A DNA stretch of 10,417 nucleotides from Pedosphaera sp. Lineage in GTDB: Bacteria; Verrucomicrobiota; Verrucomicrobiia; Limisphaerales; Pedosphaeraceae. This document shows, in pieces, positions 1 through 7,721 of this stretch. The translations under genes and the position numbers were made by a program. Each line of letters starts with the position of its first letter. The stretch's first letter is position 1. Under the pieces are notes generated by a model. That model had not been told where the DNA came from. It was given only the letters and a program-made list of their open reading frames with translations, and did no database searches. The DNA lies in assembly GCA_028293465.1 (NCBI GenBank), contig JAQGOT010000313.1, forward strand, positions 1 through 10,417, given 5' to 3'.

Positions 1-660
1 TTTGGAACAAATGATTTTGCCGATAGTGCAAATGATCTGTATGTCGCTGTTATCGGTTCTGATACCAGGGCGGGTAATTTTGTGACCTACACGCTTACTG
101 GTTCCACGAACGGGTATAACATCACCAACATAGTAACGACCGGCGGCTGGAATGACGGGGGCCGCGATCAGCAGGCCTATACTGTTTATTATGCGAACGT
201 GGCGCATCCAACCACGTTCCTTCCACTGGCAAGCGTCAATTGCAACCCTGTGAATCCAAGCGGAATATCCATTGACCGGGCTACCATCAAGCCCGTGACC
301 GGATCGCTGGCGGCCAACGTTGTCGCGCTGAAGTTCGACTACACCTCCCCGGCCGGTGAGAACGGTTATTCCGGTTACAGTGAAATCGGGGTCTTCGGTG
401 CCCCCTCGGCTCCGTATGCTGCGCCAACGCCACCGATTCTTTCCGCCTCCGCGGTTTCGGGTGGCAACCTGGTTGTGACCGGCACGGGTGGCACGCCGAA
501 CAGAGCTTACGCCTGGCTGACTTCAACGGACCTCACGATTCCGGTGGCGAACTGGACGGTTAGCAGCACTGGTGTGCTGGACAGCACGGGGGCGCTTTCG
601 AACGCCATTCCGATAAGCACCAGCACCCCGGCGAGCTTTTTCCGGTTGTGGATGCCATGA
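1..660 (+). CDS. Secreted protein with galactose-binding-like module, C-terminal part
   Basis: The reading frame is open from the first base of the window and stops with TGA at 658-660, so only the last 219 residues are visible and the true start lies upstream. The internal GTG at 82 is not a credible start, because the frame and the domain continue upstream of it. Residues about 25-135 form a beta-rich module with 'YTLTGSTNGYN', 'GGWNDGGRDQQAY' and 'ENGYSGYSEIGV'. The same pattern, about half identical by eye, recurs in the N-terminus of the gene at 3729-7679. I infer a galactose-binding/discoidin-like surface module. Residues about 143-219 form a second module ending in 'ANWTVSS...FFRLWMP', a C-terminal module I recall as common in large secreted Verrucomicrobia proteins. 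No PEP-CTERM or transmembrane anchor is visible at the C-terminus. The catalytic or main function is unknown because the N-terminal part is missing. Confidence 0.8.
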   Translation, partial: FGTNDFADSANDLYVAVIGSDTRAGNFVTYTLTGSTNGYNITNIVTTGGWNDGGRDQQAYTVYYANVAHPTTFLPLASVNCNPVNPSGISIDRATIKPVTGSLAANVVALKFDYTSPAGENGYSGYSEIGVFGAPSAPYAAPTPPILSASAVSGGNLVVTGTGGTPNRAYAWLTSTDLTIPVANWTVSSTGVLDSTGALSNAIPISTSTPASFFRLWMP

Positions 661-687
661 GGCCGGTTGAGGGGTAAGCGGGTTGGG

Positions 688-713
688 CGCCCGGGGACGC
701 AGGGCCCCGGGCG
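688..713 (+). terminator. GC-rich hairpin terminator
   Basis: A perfect 9-bp inverted repeat (cgcccgggg at 688-696, ccccgggcg at 705-713) encloses an 8-base loop. It starts 27 bases after the stop codon at 660 and is followed by ttcggtttgg, a weak T-containing tail. Position and strength suggest it ends the transcript of the left-edge gene. The poor T-run makes intrinsic termination likely rather than certain. Confidence 0.65.
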
Positions 714-818
714 TTCGGTTTGGAACGGTTTATTGTCATTGGAATTTCGGAACTGACCGGTGAAGGGTGGCGTTCAGGCCACTTCGGTGATCACCCCGTC
801 GAAAACGATGGCGGCATT

Positions 819-884
819 CGCGCGCTCCTCGCGCGGGGGGCGAAGCAGCCTGCCGACCGCCACCCGGGTCGGTGAGTTGGCTGC
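819..884 (+). other. Structured GC-rich leader with two stem-loops
   Basis: Two inverted repeats lie in the 5' leader of the pseudopilin gene. The first is CGCGCG at 819-824 and 830-835 with a 5-base loop. The second is two-tiered: outer arms gcagcc (845-850) and ggctgc (879-884), inner arms ccgacc (853-858) and ggtcgg (867-872), with an 8-base apical loop and an asymmetric internal loop. The structure ends 10 bases before the ATG at 895. It could be a translation-controlling leader, an mRNA stabiliser or a dispersed palindromic repeat; the sequence alone does not decide. The reading frame through it has no stop, which is why an upstream GTG (760) or ATG (808) could be mistaken for the start of the next gene. 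Confidence 0.45.
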
Positions 885-894
885 GAGTAACAAA

Positions 895-1764
895 ATGAAA
901 GCAATAATGCATAAGCACAAAGCGAACGGTGGTCCTTTTGACGGAACGGCGTTCACCCTGATCGAACTCCTGGTGGTGATCGCGATTATCGCCATTCTGG
1001 CGTCGCTGTTGTTGCCAGCCTTAAGCAGAGCCAAACAGAGTGCCTACAAGGTTGTCTGCGCCAGTAATCTTAAACAATGGGGTATCGCCATCACAATGTA
1101 TGCAGGGGATAACAACAACTGTTTTCCCGATCTTACGAAACCGACAGACGTCAATTCACCCGGTTACGGAGCCGTAGGTTTGTCCTGGATGCCGTTCAAG
1201 TTTAACACCACTTTTTACCCACAATATTTACGCAGGAACGGGACCACCGGCGATGGCCGGGCAAATAACGACCTGTTTTATTGCCCGACCGACGTGGACC
1301 ATCGGTATGTCGAGGCAAATATTCCTGATTATGCAAGTAATCCCAATCTTATCGCTTACAACTACCTGCCTGGTCGGGATCCCGCCGGGGGAGGGCCAGA
1401 TTTTAACTTTTATAAATTAAACCCGCCTTACACCGATGTGAGCGGTTGGATGACGAAGCGCCCGAAAATGGGGGGGGACTATCGCCGAGCACCCATGATG
1501 ACGGATCGGTTGTTGTGTCTCGGGACCGGTTCCTGGTACTACACCGATCCCACGCAGAAAGTCACCTATCCAATTTCAAGCCATCGTAACAAAGCCGGGG
1601 TTCCAACCGGCGGCAACTTTCTTTTTGAAGATGGCAGTGTTTCCTGGCTGAAATTCATCTGGCTGGGCCCAACCAAGAATTCACCTACCATAGGCGTAGG
1701 CGCCAAGAGTGATGGGGAAATCGATTATTTTGTGCCCGCAGATATTGGACCTGGCCCGTGGTAA
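895..1764 (+). CDS. Pseudopilin-like protein with prepilin N-terminal methylation signal
   Basis: This encodes a 289-residue type II secretion/type IV-pilin-like protein, expected to be cut by prepilin peptidase and held in the inner membrane by its N-terminal helix. From the ATG at 895, a 19-residue leader (MKAIMHKHKANGGPFDGTA) precedes the cleavage site and the helix 'FTLIELLVVIAIIAILASLL' with Glu at mature position 5. Position -1 is Ala rather than the usual Gly; I recall this as common in this group. Further on are 'SNLKQWGIAITMYAGDN' and a C-terminal 'GGNFLFEDGSVSWLKF', which match the H-Xn-DG pseudopilins of Verrucomicrobia, Lentisphaerae and Planctomycetes, here with 15 residues between His and Asp-Gly instead of nine. 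The ATG at 907 is an alternative start; GTG 760 or ATG 808 would give implausibly long leaders across a hairpin region. Such pseudopilins occur in many copies per genome in these phyla. A role in secreting neighbouring proteins is inference. Confidence 0.85.
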   Translation: MKAIMHKHKANGGPFDGTAFTLIELLVVIAIIAILASLLLPALSRAKQSAYKVVCASNLKQWGIAITMYAGDNNNCFPDLTKPTDVNSPGYGAVGLSWMPFKFNTTFYPQYLRRNGTTGDGRANNDLFYCPTDVDHRYVEANIPDYASNPNLIAYNYLPGRDPAGGGPDFNFYKLNPPYTDVSGWMTKRPKMGGDYRRAPMMTDRLLCLGTGSWYYTDPTQKVTYPISSHRNKAGVPTGGNFLFEDGSVSWLKFIWLGPTKNSPTIGVGAKSDGEIDYFVPADIGPGPW

Positions 1765-2044
1765 TGATTGTTCCTAAAAACCTACTCGTCACCGCGCATG
1801 TAAACATGAACGATTGATCATCAGGCTGTTCGTCCATGCCAAAACTTTGGCGCTGGCAGGCCTGCCCCACGTGCAATTTGACGGGCGATTCAATTTGCAT
1901 CCTCCTATCGAATGATGTCACGCGCAAAAACCAAAACATGTTTATAAAATGGCACTCAAAAATTTCCATCAATATTCTGTCAAACGCTTGAAGCATTGTA
2001 GTTTCTTCTCAACCATCACCAGATCATTTGAATTGCTCCTTCCG
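1765..2044 (+). other. Intergenic region, probable promoter region of downstream genes
   Basis: These 280 bases hold no convincing gene. They are richer in A and T near the right end than the flanking genes. Visible structure: catg-taaa-catg at 1797-1808, a small hairpin gccaa/ttggc at 1838-1842 and 1847-1851, directly followed by a perfect 12-base palindrome GGCAGGCCTGCC at 1855-1866, and a 7-base direct repeat caatttg at 1874 and 1891. A TATAAA at 1943-1948 could be a -10 box for the gene starting at 2045, but no good -35 box lies at normal spacing. No clear intrinsic terminator for the pseudopilin gene is seen. Confidence 0.4.
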
Positions 2045-3718
2045 ATGAGGCTTAGGGCAACCGTTCGCGTGCTTCGGGCAGGCTTCCTCTGCTTTTTGGC
2101 GCTTAGCGATGTGTCTTTGGCGGATGCCCGGCAACAAGCAGATGCCAGCCGACCGCGCATCGTCAATATTTACAATTTCGTCCGCAATTCCGATTATCGC
2201 GTCCCCAATTCTGAAGACGTCCTTTACGAAGCCACCCGGCAAGAAATCCAGTTGATCAAGCCGACCAGGCTGCCAGCAACTTGGGCTTTGCAGTACGATG
2301 CCCTGATCAATCCCCGCTATCAAAAACTCTTTAAGGAGCAATTGGAATCCAAAGACGAGATCGCGGCTTGGTGGGAAATTCCGCAGCCGTTGGCCGAAAA
2401 GGCCGGTCTGAAATGGCGCGGCCAGCATGAATGGGATTCGACGGCCAATGTTGGTTTTTCTCCGGGCTACTCCCCGGCAGAACGTCGCAAGTTAGTGGAC
2501 GTCTATATGGCCGATTTCAAGGCGGTCTTTGGTTACTATCCTCGCACGGTCGGTTCGTGGTTTATCGATGAGGTCACATTGGGGTATATGGCCAGGCGCT
2601 ACGGCATTGTGGCCTCGTGCAATTGCAAAGATCAAGTTGGCACCGATGGTTACACGCTGTGGGGCGGTTATTGGAACCAAGCCTACTATCCCAGCCGCCT
2701 GAATGCTTACATGCCGGCCCAGACCAAAGCCGGGCAGATTGATGTGCCGATCTTTCGGATGCTCGGCAGTGATCCCATATATCAACATGGCACCACACCA
2801 GGCATGTGGACTCTCGAACCGGTTTACCCAGACGCGGGAGGCTCGAAGGACTGGGTTGCGTGGTTCATGAATAACCTGATTCATCAACCCTCGCTGGCCT
2901 TTGCCTACACCCAGGCCGGACAAGAAAACGCGTTTGGGTGGGAAGCGATGAGAACAGGTCTGACTCTGCAAGTTGCGCTCCTGGCCAGGCAGGCCAAGGC
3001 TGGAGAGATCCAGGTCAAGACGCTGGCGGAAGCGGGTCAATGGTTCCGTCGCAAATTTCCCCTCACGCCGTCCACCACAGTGGTTGCCCTCGACGATTGG
3101 AAACATGAAAACCGAAAGACTGTCTGGTACAACAGCCGCTTTTATCGCATCAATTTTCTTTGGGAAAAAGGCGCTTTTTTCATTCGTGATCTCCATCGCT
3201 TCGACGAAAAGGTGGTTTCGGTAACCCATGACACTGCACTCAAGACCACCGATTTGGCCTATGGCACCCTGCCTGTGATGGATGGCGCGCGCTGGTCGGG
3301 AGCAGACAAATCCGGCATCTGGCCGGTTTTGCTCTCCACCAACGGTGAAAGTTCGCCAATTCAACTGGACGGTCCGCCGACGGTCAAGGAACTGAACAAG
3401 ACTGATTTGAGTATTAGTCAGCCCCTGCGCGGTGGTGGAACCTTTTCCATTATTTGTCGTGAAACCAATGTCACTTTCACCGGCGTGGACGGACAAGGGC
3501 AACCTCTACACTGGGCTTGGGATATGGTTGGCGGCGCTCAGCAAAAATCTGCCGTGCAGACGGTCAGGTCGAATAGCGTCGTGTTTCATTGCACTGGGAT
3601 GGACTATCAGCTCCGGCTAGCTCCCGACGCGGGTTCTTGCCAGCAATTGAGCAATGGTGCCATTCGACTCAGTCCAAACAATTCCGGAAAGCTCGTCCTG
3701 ACATTGGACGCCAGGTAG
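2045..3718 (+). CDS. Secreted DUF3863/DUF3864-like protein, possible polysaccharide-active enzyme
   Basis: This encodes a 557-residue exported protein. I chose the ATG at 2045 because it begins a good signal peptide (basic MRLRATVRVLR, hydrophobic AGFLCFLALS, likely cut near SLADA). An in-frame ATG at 1949 would add 32 residues with non-coding-like base use. From residue 38 ('RIVNIYNF') to the end it matches the C-terminal ~520 residues of the gene at 3729-7679, about three-quarters identical by eye. Landmarks are 'PATWALQYDAL', 'DEIAAWWEIP', 'WRGQHEWD', 'NVGFSPGY', 'GYYPRTVGSWFIDE', 'CNCKDQVGTDGYTLWGGYWN' and 'FRMLGSDP'. I recall these from a secreted family annotated DUF3863 plus DUF3864. 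The order resembles a polysaccharide-deacetylase-type barrel followed by a beta-domain (about residues 440-555), but this is inference and no catalytic residue is assigned. No Shine-Dalgarno sequence is visible. The next gene starts 10 bases downstream, so the two are probably co-transcribed. Confidence 0.85.
   Translation: MRLRATVRVLRAGFLCFLALSDVSLADARQQADASRPRIVNIYNFVRNSDYRVPNSEDVLYEATRQEIQLIKPTRLPATWALQYDALINPRYQKLFKEQLESKDEIAAWWEIPQPLAEKAGLKWRGQHEWDSTANVGFSPGYSPAERRKLVDVYMADFKAVFGYYPRTVGSWFIDEVTLGYMARRYGIVASCNCKDQVGTDGYTLWGGYWNQAYYPSRLNAYMPAQTKAGQIDVPIFRMLGSDPIYQHGTTPGMWTLEPVYPDAGGSKDWVAWFMNNLIHQPSLAFAYTQAGQENAFGWEAMRTGLTLQVALLARQAKAGEIQVKTLAEAGQWFRRKFPLTPSTTVVALDDWKHENRKTVWYNSRFYRINFLWEKGAFFIRDLHRFDEKVVSVTHDTALKTTDLAYGTLPVMDGARWSGADKSGIWPVLLSTNGESSPIQLDGPPTVKELNKTDLSISQPLRGGGTFSIICRETNVTFTGVDGQGQPLHWAWDMVGGAQQKSAVQTVRSNSVVFHCTGMDYQLRLAPDAGSCQQLSNGAIRLSPNNSGKLVLTLDAR
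2144..3709 (+). repeat. Diverged direct repeat, copy 1 (free enzyme)
   Basis: Clear similarity to the second copy starts at gccagc (2144) just after the signal peptide and linker, and runs nearly to the stop codon. Copies are about 3961 bases apart and need almost no gaps. By-eye counts give 111 of 120 identical bases at 2640-2759, and about 142 of 183 in the segment from about 3460 to 3642. Confidence 0.85.
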
Positions 3719-3728
3719 TCGGCAGTAA

Positions 3729-6700
3729 ATGGAAGTCAGGCTGCGTTTAACCAAATTCCTAATGATGATACTGCTCAAATGCAAAAGCGCGACGAGCCTG
3801 GCGTGCTTGGTTCTGCTCTCCTTCGTCTGTTCCGCCCCGGCGGCATTGACCGTCACGACGGCCAACCAGCAGGGTGCCTTGCCGCTCACACCCACTTGGA
3901 TCCCCGCCTCAGACAGTTTGATTGCCGGACTGCCCCCCACCAGCTTTGCGGGCAATTTCAGCTTGGATGCGTCCGGCAGGAACGTCAACTCACTGACTGC
4001 TGGGGGCAGCTTGACGATCAACCAGATACCGGGAAACAACACCAGCACAAACTATGTGACCTGTGGCAACGGCGGCGGGGCGGGCTCATTGGTGATCTAC
4101 ACGCTGCCGGCTTCCGCCAACGGATATAACCTCACCAAGACCACGGTTTACGGCGGGTGGAAGGACAACGGCCGTGACGCACAAGCTTACAGGGTTTTCT
4201 ATTCCACCGTGACCAACCCAACAAGTTTCATCTTGTTAACCAACATCGATTTCAATCCCTTAGTTCCCCTCAACATTGCATCCGCCACCCGCGTGATTCT
4301 TGCCGACTCGGCGGGCGGGCTGATCGCTTCCAACGTCGCGGCCGTGAAGTTTGATTTTGCCTCCCCGAGTTCCGAGAATGGTTATACAGGCTATGGTGCG
4401 ATTACGGTGGAAGGAACAAATGCCGTCTCACCGTCCGGCTCGCCGATCGCCTATCAGCCGGTTGAATCTCCGGCGAATGCCAATGCAGGTATTGTGGCTG
4501 GAACCAGCGTGACACTGACCGCCGCGGCCTCCGGCTCAACGCCGATTGGCTACCAGTGGCGAACGGACGGCGGATCTGGTGGGACGTTGACCAATATTCC
4601 CGGAGCGACCGGCACCAATCTGCTGGTGAACACCACTGGTTTCGCCACCGGCACTTATCATTTTAGTTTCGTGGCGACCAATTCGTTTGGCACCAACACA
4701 AGTCCCACCGCCACGATTACCATTGTGGCGGTCGCCATGGTGGATATTGGTGTCAGTACCCCGACGCCCGGGCCGGACGACATTTCACAGTTGTTAAATA
4801 CGACGCCATTCGACGATGGGTTCAATTTCTACACGGACAACGGCGCGGCCTACGGTAACTGGTGCGGACAGACATTCACCACCGGGACCAATCAGCACGG
4901 ATATCTTTTGCAAACCCTGTCATGGAAGAGCGCCGGCAATGGCAGCGGCTTTGGCAACCGCCAGCTTTATGATTTATATATCTACTCCATTTCCGCCAAT
5001 GGAAGTGCGGCCACCGTGATTGCCAGCTACCAAGGATACGGTGGCGGCACAGAGAATGACTGGTTCCAATGGCAAGGGCTAAATGTTCCCTTGGCTCCCA
5101 GCCGAGTTTACGGTTACGCGTTTGGCCGCGATGCTTCCACGGGTGGCTGGGAACACATCGGGACTCAAAGTGGCAACTCTTACGCCGGCGGTCAAACCAT
5201 GACGGTGGCGAACACTGTCGGGACAGGGATGGTTACTTATGGCGCCAGCGGAAATTCAGATGCAACTTTTGACCTCGGCATCACGGTTTACCAGAAATCT
5301 GCCGCTTATGCTACGACACCCACTTTCACCAACAATATAACTCCTATTTACGCGGGCATGTCGGTCGCGCTCACGCTGAACGAAGCGGCCTTGGGCACGC
5401 CACCGTTTACCTATCAATGGCTGGTCGATAATGGCACAGGGGGAGCCTCGATGCCGGTTGGTGGTGCGACCGGCGCTAATCTACAGTTGAACACCACCTC
5501 GCTTGCGGCCGGTGGTTATAACTACGCGGTCATCGTTAACAATGCCTATGGTTCTTCCACCAGTGCGCCGGTGCGGTTGAATATTCTCGGAGCCAGTGCG
5601 CCAGTCATTTTGACTGACATTGCGCCGGCGCCCGCCAATGAAGGTAATGTTGGACAGACCTTGACATATTCTGCAACGTTTGCCGGCACGCAGCCGCTCA
5701 GCTACCAATGGTATGTTGACATGGGAAGCGGCCCGATACCAATCTCTGTAAACAGCAATCCCAGTGCTACGAGCAATACTTTGGTTCTGGCCAATGTCCA
5801 ACTGACCACCGCGGGAATTTATTTCGTGACCGCGCAAAACTCCCAGGGAAGCACTCCGAGCAGCGATTCAACTCTGGTTGTAACACCACCAACCGGAGCA
5901 TCACCACGATCAGTAACCTTGCCACCAGTAACCTTACACATCACTCCGAACGGCCCGGGAGGCGTGAATCTTACCTGGTTGCAAGGCGCGCTCTTGCAAT
6001 CCACCAACGTGAACGGCCCGTGGACGACGATCGCGGCGAGTCTGGAAACGACGAATTACCCTGTGGGAGCGACTAATGCCACGATGTTCTACAAGGTGGC
6101 TGTCGCCAGCGAACCGCGCATCGTCAATATCTATAATTTTATCCGCGACAACGATTTTCGCCTCGCCAATTCCGAAGCGGTCCTTTATGAAGCCACCGCG
6201 CAGCAAATCCAGTTGCTCAAACAGGCCAACCTGCCTGCGACCTGGGCTCTGCAATATGATGCTTTGGTTGATACCAACTATCAAAATCTCCTAAAGACAC
6301 AATTGGGAACCAATGACGAGATCGCGGCGTGGTGGGAGATTCCCCAGAAGCTTGTCGAAAAGGCCGGACTCACATGGCGGGGCCAGCATGAGTGGGACCC
6401 GGCGGCCAATGTCGGTTTTTCTCCGGGCTACACCCCGGTAGAACGGCGCAAGCTGGTGGACGCCTATATGGCCGATTTCAAGGCGATCTTTGGTTACTAT
6501 CCTCGCACAGTCGGTTCATGGTTCATTGATGAAGTCACTTTGGATTATATGACCATGCAATACGGTATTGTGGCTTCATGCAATTGCAAAGACCAGGTGG
6601 GCACGGATGGCTACACGCTGTGGGGCGGCTATTGGAACCAGGCTTATTATCCCAGCCGCCTGAATGCTTATATGCCGGCCCAGACCAAAGCAGGGCAGAT

Positions 6701-7679
6701 TGATGTGCCAATCTTTCGGATGTTGGGCAGCGATCCCGTTTATCAGCATGGCACCACGCCAGGTTTGTTCTCGCTTGAGCCGGTTTACCCGGACGCGGGA
6801 GGTTCGGCGAACTGGGTGCGGTGGTTTATGAATAATCTGGTTCTACAACCTTCGCTGGCCTTTGGCTACACGCAGGCTGGACAAGAAAACTCGTTTGGTT
6901 GGAATGCGATGCAAGCGGGACTGACGCGGCAGGTGGCACTCTTTGCCGCGCAGGCCAGGGCCGGCCAGATTAAAGTTGAAACGCTGGCAGAGTCGGGCCG
7001 GTGGTTCCATGATCATTATTCCCTGACACCACCCACCTCGGTGGTCTATCTGAGTGATTGGAAGAAGCAAAACCGGAAAACCGTCTGGTATGACAGCCGC
7101 TTTTATCGCCTCAATGTTCTGTGGGACAATGGCACTTTTTTCATCCGTGATCTCCACCGCTTCGACGAAAATGTGGTCTCAGCAACCCACGACACCGCAC
7201 TCACGGCGACTTCTTTGGCTTTTTACACATTGCCCGTAATGGATAGCGCGCTCTGGTCAGGGTCAGGAGCGGAACCGGTGGGCATGTGGCCGGTTTTGTT
7301 ATCATCCGGCGGCATAACATCGCCCATGACCCCGCAGGGTCCACCGGTGGTCAAAGAATTGAACGCAACGGATTTGAGCATTATCCAGCCACTTAGCGGT
7401 GGCGGCAGCTTTTCGATTGTTTGCTGTGAAACCAATGTCGCCTTCACCGGCCTTGACGCGCAAGGGCAACCCTTGCGCTGGGCTTGGAATCTGGTCGGTG
7501 GTGCCCAGCAAACATCGGCTGTGCAGAATGTCGCATCGAATAGTATCACATACAATTACACCGGGGTGAACTATCAACTCCAGCTGGCTCCCGGCGCGGG
7601 TTCTTGCCAACTATTGAGCAACGGCGACATTCGCCTCAGCCCTAACAGTTCTGGAAAACTCGCCCTGATACTACCTTGA
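3729..7679 (+). CDS. Multidomain secreted protein: binding modules fused to DUF3863-like enzyme
   Basis: A 1316-residue exported protein. A signal peptide occupies about residues 1-39 (hydrophobic LACLVLLSFVCSAPA); ATG 3762 is an alternative start. Modules in order: about 41-230, a beta module matching the left-edge gene ('YTLPASANGYN', 'GGWKDNGRDAQAY', 'ENGYTGY'), probably sugar-binding; about 238-333, an Ig-like domain ('GYQWRTDG...GTYHFSFVATNSFG'); about 337-521, an unnamed Gly/Tyr/Trp-rich beta domain; about 525-619 and 623-718, two more Ig-like domains ('YQWLVDNG', 'YQWYVDMG'); about 735-794, a short module with 'LQSTNVNGPWT' and 'MFYKV'; and 796-1316, a full second copy of the neighbour at 2045-3718. 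The repeats of 'YQW' followed by '.V.NN/SFGS' are typical of Ig-like domains. It lies 10 bases after the upstream gene and probably shares its transcript. I infer that the front modules hold the enzyme on a polysaccharide or surface. The enzymatic activity is not proven by the sequence. Confidence 0.88.
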   Translation: MEVRLRLTKFLMMILLKCKSATSLACLVLLSFVCSAPAALTVTTANQQGALPLTPTWIPASDSLIAGLPPTSFAGNFSLDASGRNVNSLTAGGSLTINQIPGNNTSTNYVTCGNGGGAGSLVIYTLPASANGYNLTKTTVYGGWKDNGRDAQAYRVFYSTVTNPTSFILLTNIDFNPLVPLNIASATRVILADSAGGLIASNVAAVKFDFASPSSENGYTGYGAITVEGTNAVSPSGSPIAYQPVESPANANAGIVAGTSVTLTAAASGSTPIGYQWRTDGGSGGTLTNIPGATGTNLLVNTTGFATGTYHFSFVATNSFGTNTSPTATITIVAVAMVDIGVSTPTPGPDDISQLLNTTPFDDGFNFYTDNGAAYGNWCGQTFTTGTNQHGYLLQTLSWKSAGNGSGFGNRQLYDLYIYSISANGSAATVIASYQGYGGGTENDWFQWQGLNVPLAPSRVYGYAFGRDASTGGWEHIGTQSGNSYAGGQTMTVANTVGTGMVTYGASGNSDATFDLGITVYQKSAAYATTPTFTNNITPIYAGMSVALTLNEAALGTPPFTYQWLVDNGTGGASMPVGGATGANLQLNTTSLAAGGYNYAVIVNNAYGSSTSAPVRLNILGASAPVILTDIAPAPANEGNVGQTLTYSATFAGTQPLSYQWYVDMGSGPIPISVNSNPSATSNTLVLANVQLTTAGIYFVTAQNSQGSTPSSDSTLVVTPPTGASPRSVTLPPVTLHITPNGPGGVNLTWLQGALLQSTNVNGPWTTIAASLETTNYPVGATNATMFYKVAVASEPRIVNIYNFIRDNDFRLANSEAVLYEATAQQIQLLKQANLPATWALQYDALVDTNYQNLLKTQLGTNDEIAAWWEIPQKLVEKAGLTWRGQHEWDPAANVGFSPGYTPVERRKLVDAYMADFKAIFGYYPRTVGSWFIDEVTLDYMTMQYGIVASCNCKDQVGTDGYTLWGGYWNQAYYPSRLNAYMPAQTKAGQIDVPIFRMLGSDPVYQHGTTPGLFSLEPVYPDAGGSANWVRWFMNNLVLQPSLAFGYTQAGQENSFGWNAMQAGLTRQVALFAAQARAGQIKVETLAESGRWFHDHYSLTPPTSVVYLSDWKKQNRKTVWYDSRFYRLNVLWDNGTFFIRDLHRFDENVVSATHDTALTATSLAFYTLPVMDSALWSGSGAEPVGMWPVLLSSGGITSPMTPQGPPVVKELNATDLSIIQPLSGGGSFSIVCCETNVAFTGLDAQGQPLRWAWNLVGGAQQTSAVQNVASNSITYNYTGVNYQLQLAPGAGSCQLLSNGDIRLSPNSSGKLALILP
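6105..7673 (+). repeat. Diverged direct repeat, copy 2 (fused enzyme)
   Basis: This is the second copy of the enzyme module, joined in frame to the preceding linker ('VASEPRIVNIYN' here, 'DASRPRIVNIYN' in copy 1). The boundary falls at a domain edge, as expected for module duplication and fusion. Confidence 0.85.
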
Positions 7680-7721
7680 CCATTTTCATCAAAAAGTAAT
7701 GAAACTAGAAACACCGTGCTG

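Noticed and set aside
760..894. In-frame N-terminal extension of the pseudopilin from GTG 760 or ATG 808
   Set aside because: It would give a 48-64 residue prepilin leader, much longer than usual, and the bases form stem-loops.
1943..1948. TATAAA as a defined sigma-70 promoter
   Set aside because: No acceptable -35 box was found 16-18 bases upstream, so it is mentioned only as a possible -10 element.
1949..2044. In-frame 32-residue extension of the first enzyme gene
   Set aside because: It would place the signal peptide far inside the protein, and base use there is unlike the coding region. The ATG at 2045 begins a normal signal peptide.
2492..3502. 336-codon open frame on the minus strand
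   Set aside because: It lies entirely within the enzyme gene, has no recognisable domain, and the plus-strand frame has a conserved paralogue with silent substitutions.
7684..7704. Inverted repeat TTTCAT/ATGAAA after the large gene, considered as a terminator
   Set aside because: The 6-bp AT-rich stem with a 9-base loop and no T-run is too weak to call.
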